A stretch of 64,000 bases of DNA from Mycobacterium gastri (lineage in GTDB: Bacteria; Actinomycetota; Actinomycetes; Mycobacteriales; Mycobacteriaceae). The notes beneath the pieces were generated by a model, which worked only from the letters and a program-made list of their open reading frames with translations, made no database searches and had not been told where the DNA came from. The translations under genes and the position numbers were made by a program. Below, piece after piece: positions 44,462 through 55,581 of the stretch. The first letter of the stretch is position 1; every line of letters begins with the position of its first letter. The stretch covers positions 124,001-188,000 of the forward strand of contig NZ_LQOX01000055.1 of NCBI RefSeq assembly GCF_002102175.1. Reading direction: 5' to 3'.

Positions 44462-47371
44462 GTGGCTGAGCGCCTGATCGTCAAGGGTGCGCGCGAACAC
44501 AACCTGCGCAGTGTCGATCTCGACCTGCCCCGCGACGCGATGATCGTTTTCACCGGACTGTCCGGATCCGGTAAATCGTCGCTGGCCTTCGACACCATCT
44601 TCGCCGAGGGCCAGCGGCGCTACGTGGAATCCCTGTCGGCCTATGCCCGCCAGTTCCTCGGGCAGATGGACAAGCCGGACGTCGACTTCATCGAGGGGCT
44701 GTCTCCGGCGGTATCCATCGACCAGAAGTCCACCAACCGCAACCCCCGGTCGACGGTCGGCACGATCACCGAGGTGTACGACTACCTGCGGTTGCTGTAC
44801 GCCCGTGCCGGCACGCCGCACTGTCCGGTCTGCGGGGAGCGGATCGCGCGCCAGACGCCCCAGCAAATCGTCGACCAGGTGCTGGCCATGGCGGAGGGCA
44901 CCCGCTTTCTGGTGCTGGCACCGGTGGTGCGCACCCGTAAGGGCGAGTTCGCCGACCTGTTCGACAAGCTGAACGCCCAGGGCTACAGCCGCGTCCGGGT
45001 CGACGGTGTCGTGCATTCTTTGACCGATCCGCCGAAGCTGAAGAAGCAGGAAAAGCATGACATCGAGGTGGTGGTGGATCGCCTCACCGTCAAAGCCGCC
45101 GCCAAGCAGCGGCTCACCGATTCGGTGGAGACCGCGCTGAACTTGGCTGACGGCATCGTGGTGCTGGAGTTCCCCGACCACGAACCGGGCGCGCCGCACC
45201 GTGAGCAGCGGTTCTCCGAGAAACTCGCCTGCCCCAACGGGCATGCCCTGGCCGTGGACGACCTGGAACCGCGGTCGTTCTCGTTCAACTCGCCCTACGG
45301 GGCCTGCTCCGAATGCAGCGGTCTGGGCATCCGCAAAGAGGTCGACCCGGACCTGGTGGTGCCCGACCCGGAACGCACCCTGGCCGAGGGCGCGGTCGCC
45401 CCGTGGTCGACGGGCCACACCGCGGAGTACTTCACCCGAATGCTGGCCGGGCTGGGCGAGGCGATGGGTTTCGACGTCGACACTCCGTGGCGCAAGCTGC
45501 CGGCCAAGGCGCGCAAGGCGATTCTGGAAGGCTGCGACGAGCAGGTGCACGTGCGCTACCGCAACCGGTATGGACGCACCCGGTCGTACTACGCCGATTT
45601 CGAAGGCGTGCTGGCGTTCTTGGAACGCAAGATGTCGCAGACCGAGTCCGAGCAGATGAAGGAACGCTACGAGGGCTTCATGCGCGACGTGCCGTGCCCG
45701 GTATGCGAAGGCACGCGGCTCAAGCCGGAAATTCTGGCGGTGACGCTGGCCGGACGCGAGCTCGGCCCCAAGTCGATCGCCGAGGTCTGCGAACTGTCGA
45801 TCGCGGAGTGCGCGGACTTTCTTCAGCGCCTCACCCTGGGTCCGCGCGAGCAGGCGATCGCGGGGCAGGTGCTCAAGGAAATCCAGTCGCGGCTCGGGTT
45901 TCTGCTCGACGTCGGGCTCGAGTACCTGTCGCTGTCGCGCGCGGCGGCCACCCTGTCCGGGGGCGAGGCGCAACGCATCCGGCTGGCCACTCAGATTGGC
46001 TCCGGCCTGGTGGGGGTGCTGTATGTGCTCGACGAGCCCTCCATCGGCCTACATCAGCGCGACAACCGTCGTCTCATCGAAACCCTCACCCGGTTACGGG
46101 ATTTGGGCAACACGCTGATCGTTGTCGAGCATGACCAGGACACCATCGCCCACGCCGACTGGATCGTCGACATCGGGCCGGGCGCCGGCGAGCACGGCGG
46201 CCGCATCGTGCACAGCGGACCGTACGACGAACTGCTGGCCGACGAGAACTCGATCACCGGAGCCTATCTGTCCGGGCGGGAAAGCATAGATATTCCCGCG
46301 ATCCGTCGACCTGCCGACCCGCGGCGTCAGCTCACCGTTGTCGGCGCCCGCGAACACAACCTGCGCGGCATCGACGTGTCTTTCCCGCTCGGTGTGCTGA
46401 CGTCGGTGACCGGGGTGTCCGGGTCGGGCAAGTCGACGCTGGTCAACGACATCCTGGCGGCGGTATTGGCCAACCGGCTCAACGGGGCCCGGCAGGTTCC
46501 GGGCCGCCATACCCGGGTCACCGGACTGGACCACCTGGACAAGCTGGTGCGGGTGGACCAATCGCCGATCGGTCGCACGCCGCGATCCAACCCGGCCACC
46601 TACACCGGGGTGTTCGACAAGATCCGCACCCTATTCGCCGCCACCACCGAGGCCAAGGTCCGCGGCTACCAACCGGGCCGATTCTCGTTCAACGTCAAGG
46701 GCGGTCGCTGCGAGGCCTGCACCGGCGACGGCACCATCAAGATCGAGATGAATTTCCTGCCCGACGTGTACGTGCCCTGCGAGGTGTGCCAGGGCGCCCG
46801 CTACAACCGGGAGACCCTCGAGGTGCACTACAAGGGCAAGACCATCTCCGAGGTGCTGGACATGTCGATCGAGGAGGCGGCACAGTTCTTCGAGCCGATC
46901 ACCGGCATTCACCGCTACCTGCAGACCCTCGTCGACGTCGGCCTCGGCTATGTCAGGCTCGGCCAGCCCGCACCGACGCTGTCCGGCGGTGAGGCGCAGC
47001 GGGTCAAGCTGGCCTCCGAGTTACAGAAACGCTCGACCGGGCGCACCGTTTACATCCTCGACGAACCCACCACCGGCCTGCATTTCGAGGACATCCGCAA
47101 GCTGCTCAAGGTGATCAACGGTCTGGTCGACAAGGGCAATACGGTCATCGTCATCGAACACAACCTGGACGTGATCAAGACCTCGGACTGGATCGTCGAC
47201 ATGGGACCAGAGGGTGGCGCGGGGGGCGGAACCGTGGTCGCCCAGGGCACTCCGGAGGACGTCGCCGCCGTGCCGGAAAGCTACACGGGCAAATTCCTGG
47301 CCGAAGTCGTCGACACCGGGCAGCCGGCGGGGCCACCCCGGTCGAACCGCCGGCGCAAAGTCAGCGCCTGA
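44462..47371 (+). CDS. uvrA: Excinuclease ABC subunit A
   Basis: 969 residues. Damage sensor of nucleotide excision repair with two ABC ATPase modules: Walker [10 protein letters not shown] and GVSGSGKST, two LSGGEAQR signatures, and zinc modules CPVC...(QQI), CSEC/CPVC and CEAC/CEVC. Full length and intact. GTG 44462 ([20 protein letters not shown]) follows AAAGGG (44451-44456). A 9-codon frame (GTG 44448 to TGA 44477) with a better ribosome-binding site, AGAAGGA, overlaps this start and could couple translation. Confidence 0.96.
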   Translation: MAERLIVKGAREHNLRSVDLDLPRDAMIVFTGLSGSGKSSLAFDTIFAEGQRRYVESLSAYARQFLGQMDKPDVDFIEGLSPAVSIDQKSTNRNPRSTVGTITEVYDYLRLLYARAGTPHCPVCGERIARQTPQQIVDQVLAMAEGTRFLVLAPVVRTRKGEFADLFDKLNAQGYSRVRVDGVVHSLTDPPKLKKQEKHDIEVVVDRLTVKAAAKQRLTDSVETALNLADGIVVLEFPDHEPGAPHREQRFSEKLACPNGHALAVDDLEPRSFSFNSPYGACSECSGLGIRKEVDPDLVVPDPERTLAEGAVAPWSTGHTAEYFTRMLAGLGEAMGFDVDTPWRKLPAKARKAILEGCDEQVHVRYRNRYGRTRSYYADFEGVLAFLERKMSQTESEQMKERYEGFMRDVPCPVCEGTRLKPEILAVTLAGRELGPKSIAEVCELSIAECADFLQRLTLGPREQAIAGQVLKEIQSRLGFLLDVGLEYLSLSRAAATLSGGEAQRIRLATQIGSGLVGVLYVLDEPSIGLHQRDNRRLIETLTRLRDLGNTLIVVEHDQDTIAHADWIVDIGPGAGEHGGRIVHSGPYDELLADENSITGAYLSGRESIDIPAIRRPADPRRQLTVVGAREHNLRGIDVSFPLGVLTSVTGVSGSGKSTLVNDILAAVLANRLNGARQVPGRHTRVTGLDHLDKLVRVDQSPIGRTPRSNPATYTGVFDKIRTLFAATTEAKVRGYQPGRFSFNVKGGRCEACTGDGTIKIEMNFLPDVYVPCEVCQGARYNRETLEVHYKGKTISEVLDMSIEEAAQFFEPITGIHRYLQTLVDVGLGYVRLGQPAPTLSGGEAQRVKLASELQKRSTGRTVYILDEPTTGLHFEDIRKLLKVINGLVDKGNTVIVIEHNLDVIKTSDWIVDMGPEGGAGGGTVVAQGTPEDVAAVPESYTGKFLAEVVDTGQPAGPPRSNRRRKVSA

Positions 47372-47490
47372 GCCGGGTCCGCGGCACTGGATTCGTTGCC
47401 AACGCCGAAACGCGTAGCAACGGTTCAAGTTCGGAGTCGGCCAGCATCGACGGCGGTGATCAGATCCGGCGGCCCGACCCGCCTGCCGTG

Positions 47491-47772
47491 TCACTGATCG
47501 GTGTGCATCGACTCCCGGATCTGGGCCAGTCGTTCGGCGGCCGCGCGCTGGCGCTTTTCGTACTGTTCCTCGACGGATCGGCCCTCGGATGTCTCGGCGT
47601 CCAGTTCGGCGGCGCCGAGCGCCGCGGCGTATCGGGACTCGATCTTTTCGCGCACGGATTCGAAGGTCGGGACCCCGGAGTCGTCATATCCGGCGTCATA
47701 TCCAGGGTCGTATCCGGCGTCGGATCCGGCGTCGGCCGAGTCGGGGATGGGGGCTCGTGGTTCGTCGGGCAT
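47491..47772 (-). CDS. Small acidic conserved protein (Rv1638A type)
   Basis: 93 residues. The N-terminus is acidic with a repeated GYDxGYD element ([16 protein letters not shown]). The C-terminal 60 residues form a charged helix ([24 protein letters not shown] then [22 protein letters not shown]), likely a coiled coil. No function is known. ATG 47772. It follows the DUF6653 gene on the same strand after 9 bases and is likely last in its operon. Confidence 0.75.
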   Translation of the reverse strand: MPDEPRAPIPDSADAGSDAGYDPGYDAGYDDSGVPTFESVREKIESRYAAALGAAELDAETSEGRSVEEQYEKRQRAAAERLAQIRESMHTDQ

Positions 47773-47781
47773 GCCGCCACG

Positions 47782-48228
47782 TTACTGCGGCGATAAGGCA
47801 TCGGCCCGTCGGCGGTGCTCGCGATAACGCACCATCTGCGCCCAATACACCATGGTCAGCGCCATTTGCAGCGCGGTCGCGACAACCGCCGCCTTGAGTC
47901 GACGGCGGCGGGCGGCGATCACCGCACTCAGCGAAACGGCCGATGTCAGCACGCTGACCAGCATCGCCGCGTCGGCCGGACGCTCGGCGATCCACAATTC
48001 CTCGCCCAACATCGCCCGCGTTGCCCATGCTCGATGGTGTTTCGGCTTGCCGAAGACAAACGGATTGATCGCCAGCCACACTCCGATCACCGCGGCGTGG
48101 CCCCAGCGCCGCGTCCATATGGGCACCAGCGCCAGTGGCGTGCTCGCCCAGCGCGTCCAGGCGCTCCAGGGATTGCAGTGCCGGGCGAATACCGCCCGGC
48201 GAACCCGCGCGACAGACCACACCGGCAA
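47782..48228 (-). CDS. Small membrane protein, DUF6653-like
   Basis: 148 residues with about four hydrophobic segments. The distinctive part is PIWTRRWGHAAVIGVWLAINPFVFGKPKHHRAWATRAMLGEELW, which I associate with DUF6653; no function is known. TTG 48228 abuts the stop of the upstream esterase gene; GTG 48222 is an alternative. The zero spacing implies co-transcription and re-initiation after the esterase. Confidence 0.7.
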   Translation of the reverse strand: MPVWSVARVRRAVFARHCNPWSAWTRWASTPLALVPIWTRRWGHAAVIGVWLAINPFVFGKPKHHRAWATRAMLGEELWIAERPADAAMLVSVLTSAVSLSAVIAARRRRLKAAVVATALQMALTMVYWAQMVRYREHRRRADALSPQ

Positions 48229-49662
48229 CTACCGCCCGGCGGTGACGACCTGCGCGGCCGCACCGCCGGTGCCCGGTAATGGAATCGGTGGCGCCTCCGG
48301 AGTGCCCAGCTGCCCGGCCAGCCAGGGCAGCGCTCGCACGAACACCTGGTCCGCAAAGGGCCAGTCGTGCCTGCCCGGTTGGGGAACCACCGCGCAGTCA
48401 ATGCCGTTGGTGCGGCCCAGTGCGCACAGCGCATTGGCGGCCGCCGTCTGGTTGCTCGGATTTGCGGCGGCATCGCGCCCGGCCACCCGCATGGCGGTGG
48501 TGTCGACGATCGGGGTATCCCGACGCCAAGCCGGTTGACCGGGGACAGAGATGGCGAACCAACCCGAAACCCCGGTATACGGGCCGTGCCGGATAATCAC
48601 CGTCGTCGGATCGAATGTGGCCCAGGCGTCGGCGTTTCCGCCGTACAGCCTGGCGATGGTTTCCGCCTTGTTTCCGGCGTTGGGGTAGAAATCGCCGGCG
48701 ACATCGACAAATGCGCTGAACAGATCGGGGTGCATGACCGTCAAATCCACGGCGCAAGTCCCGCCCATCGACCAGCCCGCAATGCCCCAGTTGCGCTGCT
48801 GCGAGCTGACGCCGAACTTCGAGACCATATATGGCACAACGTCTTTGGTCAGATGATCGGCTGCGTTGCCGCGTCGTCCATTGACGCATTCGGTGTCGTT
48901 GTTGAAGGCTCCGCCGGAGTCGACGAAGACTAGCACCGGCGCGTTGCCATCATGGGCGGTGGCAAATTCGTCGACCGTCTGCACGGCGTTGCCGGCTCGC
49001 GCCCAGTCGGCAGGGGTGTTGAACTGGCCGCCGATCATCATCACGACGGGCAATCGCGGGGGCGGATCACTCGCGAACCAGGCGGGCGGCAGGTACACCA
49101 GCTCCCCGCGATGTTTGAAGTGCGATGCCGCGGACGGAATGGTGACCGGCACCACGCTGCCGTGCGACGGCCGTGTCCCCTTGCCGGCCATCGCGGCAAC
49201 GCTGGCCGGATCCGCCTGATCGGGCAGCGGACCCGAGGTGAGCTGGTTCCACGCGGCCTGGACGGTCGGGAAATAGCCGACCCACAGGTTGAGCGCCAAC
49301 GCCGCGCTGAGCACACATAGCGGCACCGCCATCAGCGATGCGCCGCGACCCCACCAGCGCGCGCTGCGCCAGCCCAGGACCAGTACCGTCGCGGCCACGC
49401 CCGTCAAACCGGCCCAGACCCAGAGCGCTGCCGGGGCCGGATCGTTGGCGAGCCGGCCGAGATACCAGCCGGTCCCGCAAGCCGTCGCACCGCCGACGGC
49501 CACCGCTGCCGGCAGCCGACGCCACTGGCGAAAGCGCGACCCCATTGCCAGCAGCAGTACGGTCGCGGTCACTAGCTGGACCGTGATCGGCAGCCAGCCG
49601 TACATCAGCGAGGTATGAGCGCTGGCCAGCGGTTGCGCAACATACGCCGTCGACGCTGTCAC
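48229..49662 (-). CDS. Membrane-anchored alpha/beta-hydrolase, antigen 85-like esterase (Rv1639c type)
   Basis: 477 residues. Four membrane helices in the first 140 residues anchor an extracytoplasmic alpha/beta-hydrolase. The nucleophile elbow is GIAGWSMGGTCAVDL, the Asp candidate is in VDVAGDFYPN or the following loop, and the His in QPGRHDWPFA. The arrangement follows the esterase-D/Ag85-like family; some members transfer mycolates, but nothing here shows that activity. GTG or ATG start at 49662 before the first helix. It lies 87 bases downstream of lysX on the same strand. Confidence 0.8.
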   Translation of the reverse strand: MTASTAYVAQPLASAHTSLMYGWLPITVQLVTATVLLLAMGSRFRQWRRLPAAVAVGGATACGTGWYLGRLANDPAPAALWVWAGLTGVAATVLVLGWRSARWWGRGASLMAVPLCVLSAALALNLWVGYFPTVQAAWNQLTSGPLPDQADPASVAAMAGKGTRPSHGSVVPVTIPSAASHFKHRGELVYLPPAWFASDPPPRLPVVMMIGGQFNTPADWARAGNAVQTVDEFATAHDGNAPVLVFVDSGGAFNNDTECVNGRRGNAADHLTKDVVPYMVSKFGVSSQQRNWGIAGWSMGGTCAVDLTVMHPDLFSAFVDVAGDFYPNAGNKAETIARLYGGNADAWATFDPTTVIIRHGPYTGVSGWFAISVPGQPAWRRDTPIVDTTAMRVAGRDAAANPSNQTAAANALCALGRTNGIDCAVVPQPGRHDWPFADQVFVRALPWLAGQLGTPEAPPIPLPGTGGAAAQVVTAGR

Positions 49663-49749
49663 AAGAACTATTGTGATCGCTTGTTAACGCTGCTGGAATG
49701 TGTTCATTGAATATTTGCTGGGTATTCGCTGGAAGCTGTCGGGACGGGT

Positions 49750-52700
49750 TTAATGCGGCTTCGCCAACGGAAACGGGAGCGTCTCGCGAATACTGCGTCC
49801 GGTGATCAGCATGACCACCCGGTCAACGCCCATGCCGAGGCCTCCGGTGGGCGGCATAGCGTACTCCAAGGCTTGCAGAAAGTCTTCGTCGAGCTCCATT
49901 GCCTCGGGATCCCCGCCGGCCGCCAACAGGGATTGCTCCTGCAGACGGCGCCGCTGCTCCACCGGGTCGGTGAGTTCGCTGTAGGCGGTAGCGAGTTCGA
50001 TGCCCCAGGCAACCAGGTCCCACCGTTCGGCGACGCCGAGCTTGCTGCGATGCGGCCGGGTCAACGGCGACACCGAGGTCGGGAAGTCGATGTAAAACGT
50101 CGGCCGCTCGGTGCGGCTTTCCACCAGATGCTCGTACAGCTCGAGCACCACCGCCCCGGCATCCCACTTGGCCCGATAGGGGACGTGGGCCGCGTCGGAC
50201 AGCTTGCGCAGCGTCGCCAAGTTCGTGTCGGTGTCGACGAGTTCACCGAGGGCTTCGGAAACCGCGTCGTGCACCGTCTTGACCGGCCAGACTCCGGAGA
50301 TGTCGACCGGCTGCAAGCCGTCGCTGGTGGGCCGCATCGCGATGGGCGCACCGTTGGCGGCCTGGGCGGCGTTTTGGATGAGCTCGCGACAGCTGTCCAG
50401 CCACACCAGGTAGTCGGCATGTGCTTGATACGCCTCGAGCAAAGTGAACTCAGGATTGTGACTGAAGTCGACGCCCTCGTTCCGAAAGGCCCGGCCCAGT
50501 TCGAATACGCGTTCCACGCCGCCGACGCACAGCCGCTTGAGGTATAGCTCCGGCGCTATGCGCAGGAACAGGTCCATCGAATAGCTGTTGATGTGCGTGA
50601 CGAACGGTCTGGCGGCTGCTCCGCCGTGCACCTGCTGCAGGACGGGAGTCTCGACTTCGATGAAGCCCTTGGCGAAGAGTGTGTCCCGGACGGAGCGCAG
50701 TACCAAGCTGCGTGCGGTGAGCAGGGCACGGGATTCGGCATTGACCGCCAGGTCGACATAGCGGGTGCGCACCCGGGCCTCGGGATCGGTCAACCCCTTC
50801 CACTTGTTCGGCAAGGGCCGCAGGCATTTACCGATAAGGCGCCAGCTGGACACGATCAGCGACCTGGTTCCCCGTTTGCTCGAGCCCATATGCCCCGTCA
50901 TCTCCACCAGGTCGCCGAGGTCGATGGTGGCGTTGAAATCCGCGGCGCGGCCTAGCTGCAGGCAGGAATTATCGAGCAGCACTTGCATTTCACCGGTCCA
51001 GTCGCGTAGGTGCGCGAACAACACACCGCCGTAATGGCGCACCCGCAGTATGCGTCCGGACACCGACAACGTGGCCTTGTCGTCCGCGTTCATCGCCTGT
51101 GCGACTGTGTGACTGGGCGGACATCCTACCGGATAGGCATCAATGCCGTTGCGCCGCAAGGTTTTTAATTTGTTCAGTCGAACGCGGACCTGCTCGGGCA
51201 GGCGACGGCCAACTTCGTCGTCGGTGAGGTCCACCTGTTGTAGCTCGGTGATATCCGGCGCCGAGCCGTCGTGATGCAACAGCCCGCTGGCTGCCAGCCG
51301 TTCCGGCACCGCAGGGTGGTGGCCGGTGTGCGCCTTGTTGCGCCGGGTGAACGGCAATACCAGGAAGCCCTCGGCGATGACCGAGGCGACACCCACCTTG
51401 GGTATCAATCGTGCGTCCTCGTAACAGGCGTAGCGGGGCACCCATTCGGGCTGGTACTTCTGGTTGGACCGGTAGAGCGTTTCGATCTGCCACCACCGGG
51501 AGAAGAAGATCAGCAGCCACCGCCACAGCCGGGCAACGGGGCCGGCTCCCAGCTGCGCGCCCTGCTCGAAGGCGGACCGAAACATCGCGAAGTTCAGCGA
51601 GATACGGCTGAGGCCAAGGCTTTCAGCGTGCAGCGCAAGCTCGCTGACCATGAGTTCGATGGTGCCGTTAGGCGATTCCGGAGAGCGACGCATCAAGTCC
51701 AGGGAGACGCCGGTGGTGCCCCACGGCACCAGCGACAGCATGGCCACCACCCGGTTGTCCGGGTCCAGCGCCTCGACCAGCAGACAGTCGGAGTCCGCCG
51801 GGTCGCCGAGGCGGCCCAGCGCCATCGAGAAGCCACGTTCGGTTTCGGTGTCGCGCCAGGCATCAGCACGCGCGATGGTCTGCTCCATTTCCGCCGCGGA
51901 AATGTCGCGGTGTCGGCGGATTCGCACCGTCAGCCCGGCTCTGCGCGCCCGGGTGACGGCCTGGCGCACGCCGCGCATCTCCGGGCCGGACAACTTGAAG
52001 TCGGCCGGTCGCAGAATCGCCTCGTCACCCAGCTCCAGCGCATTCAGGCCCGCTTCGCGATATGTCTGAGCCCCTTGGGAACTGGCGCCCATGACACCGG
52101 GGGACCAGCCGTAGGTCTGGCACAGCCGTAGCCATGCGTCCACGGCTTGCGGCCAAGCCCGGGGGTCGCCCACCGGGTCGCCGCTGGCCAGACAGACTCC
52201 GATCTCGACGCGGTAAGTGACGGCGGCGCGGCCACTGGGTGCGAATACCACCGACTTGTCGCGGCGAGTGGCGAAGTAGCCCAGTGAGTCGCTGTTGCCG
52301 TACAACTCGAGTAGTCCGCGGATGGCCGACTCGTCTTCTCCGGTCAGTGCGTTGTCGGCGCGTTGCGACTGGAACAGCACGATGGTGGTCGCGATCAGGG
52401 CGAAAGCCCCGAACAAGCCGAAGATGGCGTTGAGGAAGACGTGCGGCCGCCCGGTGAACAGGTCGGGATCGGCGAGTGCGAACCCGATCACCCGGTTGGC
52501 CACATAGGGTAGCCGGTCTTGCGGCGCAAGCGATCCGGGGAACAGTTCCACTAAGCCCCAGGAAATCAGGATTCCGATGGCTCCACCGGCTGACAGCACG
52601 GCGGCCGCCTTGAACAATGCGCCCCTGCGCACCTTGGCCCAGAACTCGCGATAACCCAGTACCAGCACCACAATCGCGACCACGTGGACCGCGAAACCGA

Positions 52701-53205
52701 GGTTCTCACCGAAGTTCTCGGCTGCGGTGTTGCCGCCGGCGGCGATGTCGGCGGCGTTCAAGAAGGCGGCAAGCACCATGTTTCCCAGCAACAGCAACCA
52801 GGCAATTCGTTTGCGTGCCGTCAGCGCTGCGGCCAGCAAGGCCAGCACGAACGACCATGCGAAGCTGGTGTCGGGGAAGTTGAACAGGTAGCTGTTGATG
52901 AACTCCCGTGGAACCTTGATGATCCAGCGAATCAGCGGCGACATGCTCGCCAGCAGCGACAGCGTCGCGATGACTCCGACGGTCCAGCCTGCTGCCGCGG
53001 GAACCCAGTGATACCGGGAGACGGGCCTGCTCTCCATCGAGCGAGGCTTTGCGATGGTCACAAATCGCGAGGATATTCCCTCAAACCGGGAAAATCTTGG
53101 CGACCCGGTGCTGGATTGCGCCAGCTCAGCGCGCTTGGGCTGGCGCGCCGGCCGGCTCGCTGCCCAGGGGACGGGTCTTGGCTGTAGACTGGCTGCCGCG
53201 ACCAT
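49750..53205 (-). CDS. lysX: Lysyl-tRNA synthetase / lysylphosphatidylglycerol synthetase fusion
   Basis: 1151 residues. Six or seven membrane helices (about 70-290), a DUF2156 lysyltransferase domain (about 290-620) and a class II lysyl-tRNA synthetase (about 660-1151), with OB-fold, motif 2 [19 protein letters not shown] and motif 3 [17 protein letters not shown]. It charges tRNA with lysine and adds the lysine to phosphatidylglycerol, giving resistance to cationic peptides; in M. tuberculosis it is needed for virulence. ATG 53205 is the first start; the first about 55 residues are variable, and conservation begins at [16 protein letters not shown]. Divergent from the infC operon. Confidence 0.95.
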   Translation of the reverse strand: MVAAASLQPRPVPWAASRPARQPKRAELAQSSTGSPRFSRFEGISSRFVTIAKPRSMESRPVSRYHWVPAAAGWTVGVIATLSLLASMSPLIRWIIKVPREFINSYLFNFPDTSFAWSFVLALLAAALTARKRIAWLLLLGNMVLAAFLNAADIAAGGNTAAENFGENLGFAVHVVAIVVLVLGYREFWAKVRRGALFKAAAVLSAGGAIGILISWGLVELFPGSLAPQDRLPYVANRVIGFALADPDLFTGRPHVFLNAIFGLFGAFALIATTIVLFQSQRADNALTGEDESAIRGLLELYGNSDSLGYFATRRDKSVVFAPSGRAAVTYRVEIGVCLASGDPVGDPRAWPQAVDAWLRLCQTYGWSPGVMGASSQGAQTYREAGLNALELGDEAILRPADFKLSGPEMRGVRQAVTRARRAGLTVRIRRHRDISAAEMEQTIARADAWRDTETERGFSMALGRLGDPADSDCLLVEALDPDNRVVAMLSLVPWGTTGVSLDLMRRSPESPNGTIELMVSELALHAESLGLSRISLNFAMFRSAFEQGAQLGAGPVARLWRWLLIFFSRWWQIETLYRSNQKYQPEWVPRYACYEDARLIPKVGVASVIAEGFLVLPFTRRNKAHTGHHPAVPERLAASGLLHHDGSAPDITELQQVDLTDDEVGRRLPEQVRVRLNKLKTLRRNGIDAYPVGCPPSHTVAQAMNADDKATLSVSGRILRVRHYGGVLFAHLRDWTGEMQVLLDNSCLQLGRAADFNATIDLGDLVEMTGHMGSSKRGTRSLIVSSWRLIGKCLRPLPNKWKGLTDPEARVRTRYVDLAVNAESRALLTARSLVLRSVRDTLFAKGFIEVETPVLQQVHGGAAARPFVTHINSYSMDLFLRIAPELYLKRLCVGGVERVFELGRAFRNEGVDFSHNPEFTLLEAYQAHADYLVWLDSCRELIQNAAQAANGAPIAMRPTSDGLQPVDISGVWPVKTVHDAVSEALGELVDTDTNLATLRKLSDAAHVPYRAKWDAGAVVLELYEHLVESRTERPTFYIDFPTSVSPLTRPHRSKLGVAERWDLVAWGIELATAYSELTDPVEQRRRLQEQSLLAAGGDPEAMELDEDFLQALEYAMPPTGGLGMGVDRVVMLITGRSIRETLPFPLAKPH

Positions 53206-53314
53206 CCCGGCGAAGGCCAGGAACAGTTAAGTGGAGTCCCACTCCCACCGCTAGCCACGAAACGGTGCAACGCCTTTTCAAGGCTGTGCGGTCCGGTCAC
53301 AGGCGTTATTTGCA

Positions 53315-53389
53315 ATGCCTGTTCTGCGCATGGCGCAGGCGGCTGGAGTTGTCTCAAGCCGCGATCGGTCGGCATTGGGCCCTGCTTAG
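53315..53389 (+). CDS. Candidate 24-codon leader peptide of the infC operon
   Basis: ATG 53315 to TAG 53387-53389 encodes 24 residues starting [11 protein letters not shown] and ending SALGPA. Its stop codon lies inside the 4-base loop of the terminator at 53379-53396, so a ribosome that reaches the stop would cover the stem. A small hairpin CTGCGC-ATG-GCGCAG (53324-53338) lies at its start. The ribosome-binding site is weak (AGGCG about 9 bases upstream). No amino acid is obviously over-represented. Confidence 0.4.
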   Translation: MPVLRMAQAAGVVSSRDRSALGPA

Positions 53390-53402
53390 GCAGGGCTTTT
53401 TT
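53379..53402 (+). terminator. Intrinsic terminator/attenuator in the infC leader
   Basis: GCCCTGC-TTAG-GCAGGGC (7 perfect G/C-rich pairs, 4-base loop), followed at once by six T (53397-53402). This is the only hairpin-plus-T-tract in the window and it lies before, not after, the operon: 82 bases upstream of infC and downstream of the likely promoter (TAGACT, 53185-53190). It should cause premature termination unless prevented. Confidence 0.8.
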
Positions 53403-53484
53403 GCTGATGGCTGGTGTATCCCACTGCTGTTTCCGGCCCTCCGGGCCCTGGCCGCAGCGGAAGAAAGCCAACAAGGGAGGCCAC

Positions 53485-54066
<582 letters not shown>

Positions 54067-54105
54067 CTCGCTAGCCCAACCAGAACCCACCAGGACTGAG
54101 GAAAA

Positions 54106-54300
54106 ATGCCCAAGGCCAAAACTCACAGCGGCGCCTCGAAGCGGTTCCGGCGCACCGGTACCGGAAAGATCGTCCGGCAGAAAGCCAACCGCCGGCATCT
54201 GCTCGAGCACAAACCGTCGACCCGAACCAGGCGCCTGGAAGGCCGTACGGCGGTGGCGGCCAACGACACCAAGCGGGTCAATTCGCTGTTGAACGGTTAG
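54106..54300 (+). CDS. rpmI: 50S ribosomal protein L35
   Basis: 64 residues, normal length. Begins [20 protein letters not shown] and has the conserved [19 protein letters not shown] block; highly basic, as expected for a small large-subunit protein. Lies 39 bases after infC in the conserved order infC-rpmI-rplT. The leader carries GAGGAAAAA before the ATG. Confidence 0.96.
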   Translation: MPKAKTHSGASKRFRRTGTGKIVRQKANRRHLLEHKPSTRTRRLEGRTAVAANDTKRVNSLLNG

Positions 54301-54377
54301 CCGGCGCCCCGTACGACCCGGCTGGCGCCGGTACCTGACCAAGCACGTCCGAGTCCGAACGAGAGTAGGAACAATCC

Positions 54378-54767
54378 ATGGCACGCGTAAAGCGGGCAGT
54401 CAACGCCCACAAGAAGCGGCGCTCCGTCCTGAAGGCCTCGAAAGGTTATCGGGGCCAGCGGTCGCGGCTCTACCGCAAAGCCAAAGAACAGCAGCTGCAT
54501 TCGCTGAACTACGCCTACCGCGACCGTCGCGCGCGCAAGGGCGAGTTCCGGAAATTGTGGATCTCGCGGATCAACGCGGCGGCGCGTGCCAACGACATCA
54601 CCTACAACCGGCTGATCCAAGGCCTGAAGGCCGCTGGTGTCGAGGTAGACCGCAAAAACCTCGCCGATATCGCGGTCACCGATCCGACGGCATTCACCGC
54701 GCTCGTGGAGGTGGCCCGGGCGGCCCTGCCCGAAGACGTCAACGCGCCCTCCGGAGAGGCCGCTTAG
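54378..54767 (+). CDS. rplT: 50S ribosomal protein L20
   Basis: 129 residues, the usual length. [27 protein letters not shown] and [24 protein letters not shown] are L20 hallmarks. It binds 23S rRNA early in assembly and, in other bacteria, represses its own operon by binding the leader mRNA, which makes it one candidate regulator of the infC attenuator. The ribosome-binding site is GAGTAGGAAC. tsnR follows after 15 bases. Confidence 0.96.
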   Translation: MARVKRAVNAHKKRRSVLKASKGYRGQRSRLYRKAKEQQLHSLNYAYRDRRARKGEFRKLWISRINAAARANDITYNRLIQGLKAAGVEVDRKNLADIAVTDPTAFTALVEVARAALPEDVNAPSGEAA

Positions 54768-54782
54768 GCGCACCGCGTTCCG

Positions 54783-55568
54783 GTGCTCACCGAACGCTCG
54801 GCCAGGGTTGCCGCCGCGGTCAAATTGCATCGCCACGTCGGCCGCCGTCGTGCGAATCGCTTTCTCGCCGAAGGCCCCAACCTGGTCGAGGCCGCGTCGG
54901 CGCGCGGACTGGTGCGGGAGGTGTTTGTCACCGAGGTCGCGGCGCAACGGCATGAGACCTGGTTGACCGCACATGACGCGCCAGTTCACCTGGTGACCGA
55001 ACGTGCCGCAAAAGCCTTGTCCGACACGGTTACCCCAGCGGGACTCGTCGCGGTGTGTGACATGCCGACGACCCGCCTGGATGAGGTGCTGACCCGCTCA
55101 CCGCGGCTGATCGCGACGGCCGTCGAGATCAGCGAGCCGGGTAACGCGGGCACACTGATCCGCATTGCCGACGCGATGGGGGCCGCGGCCGTGATTCTTG
55201 CCGGACACAGCGTCGACCCCTACAACGGCAAATGTTTGCGCGCGTCCGCGGGCAGCATCTTCAACATTCCCGTCGTCGCCGCAGCCGATCCGCACGCCGC
55301 CGTCGCGTCGTTGCGGGGTGCCGGGTTGCAGGTGCTGGCCAGCGCGGTGGACGGCGAGATGTCTCTCGGCGATGCCGATCAACTGCTGGGCATGCCGACG
55401 GCATGGCTGTTCGGCCCCGAATCACGCGGGCTATCCGCCGACATCGCCGGCGAGGCGGACCACCGGGTGCGCATCCCGATGTCCGGCGGAGCGGAGAGCC
55501 TGAACGTCGCCGCCGCCGCGGCTATTTGCCTGTACCAGAGCGCCCGGGCGCTCGGCTCCACTGACTAA
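54783..55568 (+). CDS. tsnR: SpoU/TrmH-family 23S rRNA 2'-O-methyltransferase
   Basis: 261 residues: an N-terminal L30e-like substrate-binding region (about 1-100; RRRANRFLAEGPNLVEAA) and a SPOUT knotted methyltransferase domain with ISEPGNAGTLIRIADAMGA (motif 1, Asn/Arg), AWLFGPESRGL (motif 2) and IPMSGGAESLNVAAAAAICLY (motif 3). It uses S-adenosylmethionine. The name tsnR follows M. tuberculosis Rv1644; the methylated base is not established from sequence. GTG 54783. It is last in infC-rpmI-rplT-tsnR and converges on the oxygenase gene. Two copies of CTGACTAAGCCT overlap its stop. Confidence 0.9.
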   Translation: MLTERSARVAAAVKLHRHVGRRRANRFLAEGPNLVEAASARGLVREVFVTEVAAQRHETWLTAHDAPVHLVTERAAKALSDTVTPAGLVAVCDMPTTRLDEVLTRSPRLIATAVEISEPGNAGTLIRIADAMGAAAVILAGHSVDPYNGKCLRASAGSIFNIPVVAAADPHAAVASLRGAGLQVLASAVDGEMSLGDADQLLGMPTAWLFGPESRGLSADIAGEADHRVRIPMSGGAESLNVAAAAAICLYQSARALGSTD

Positions 55569-55581
55569 GCCTGACTAAGCC

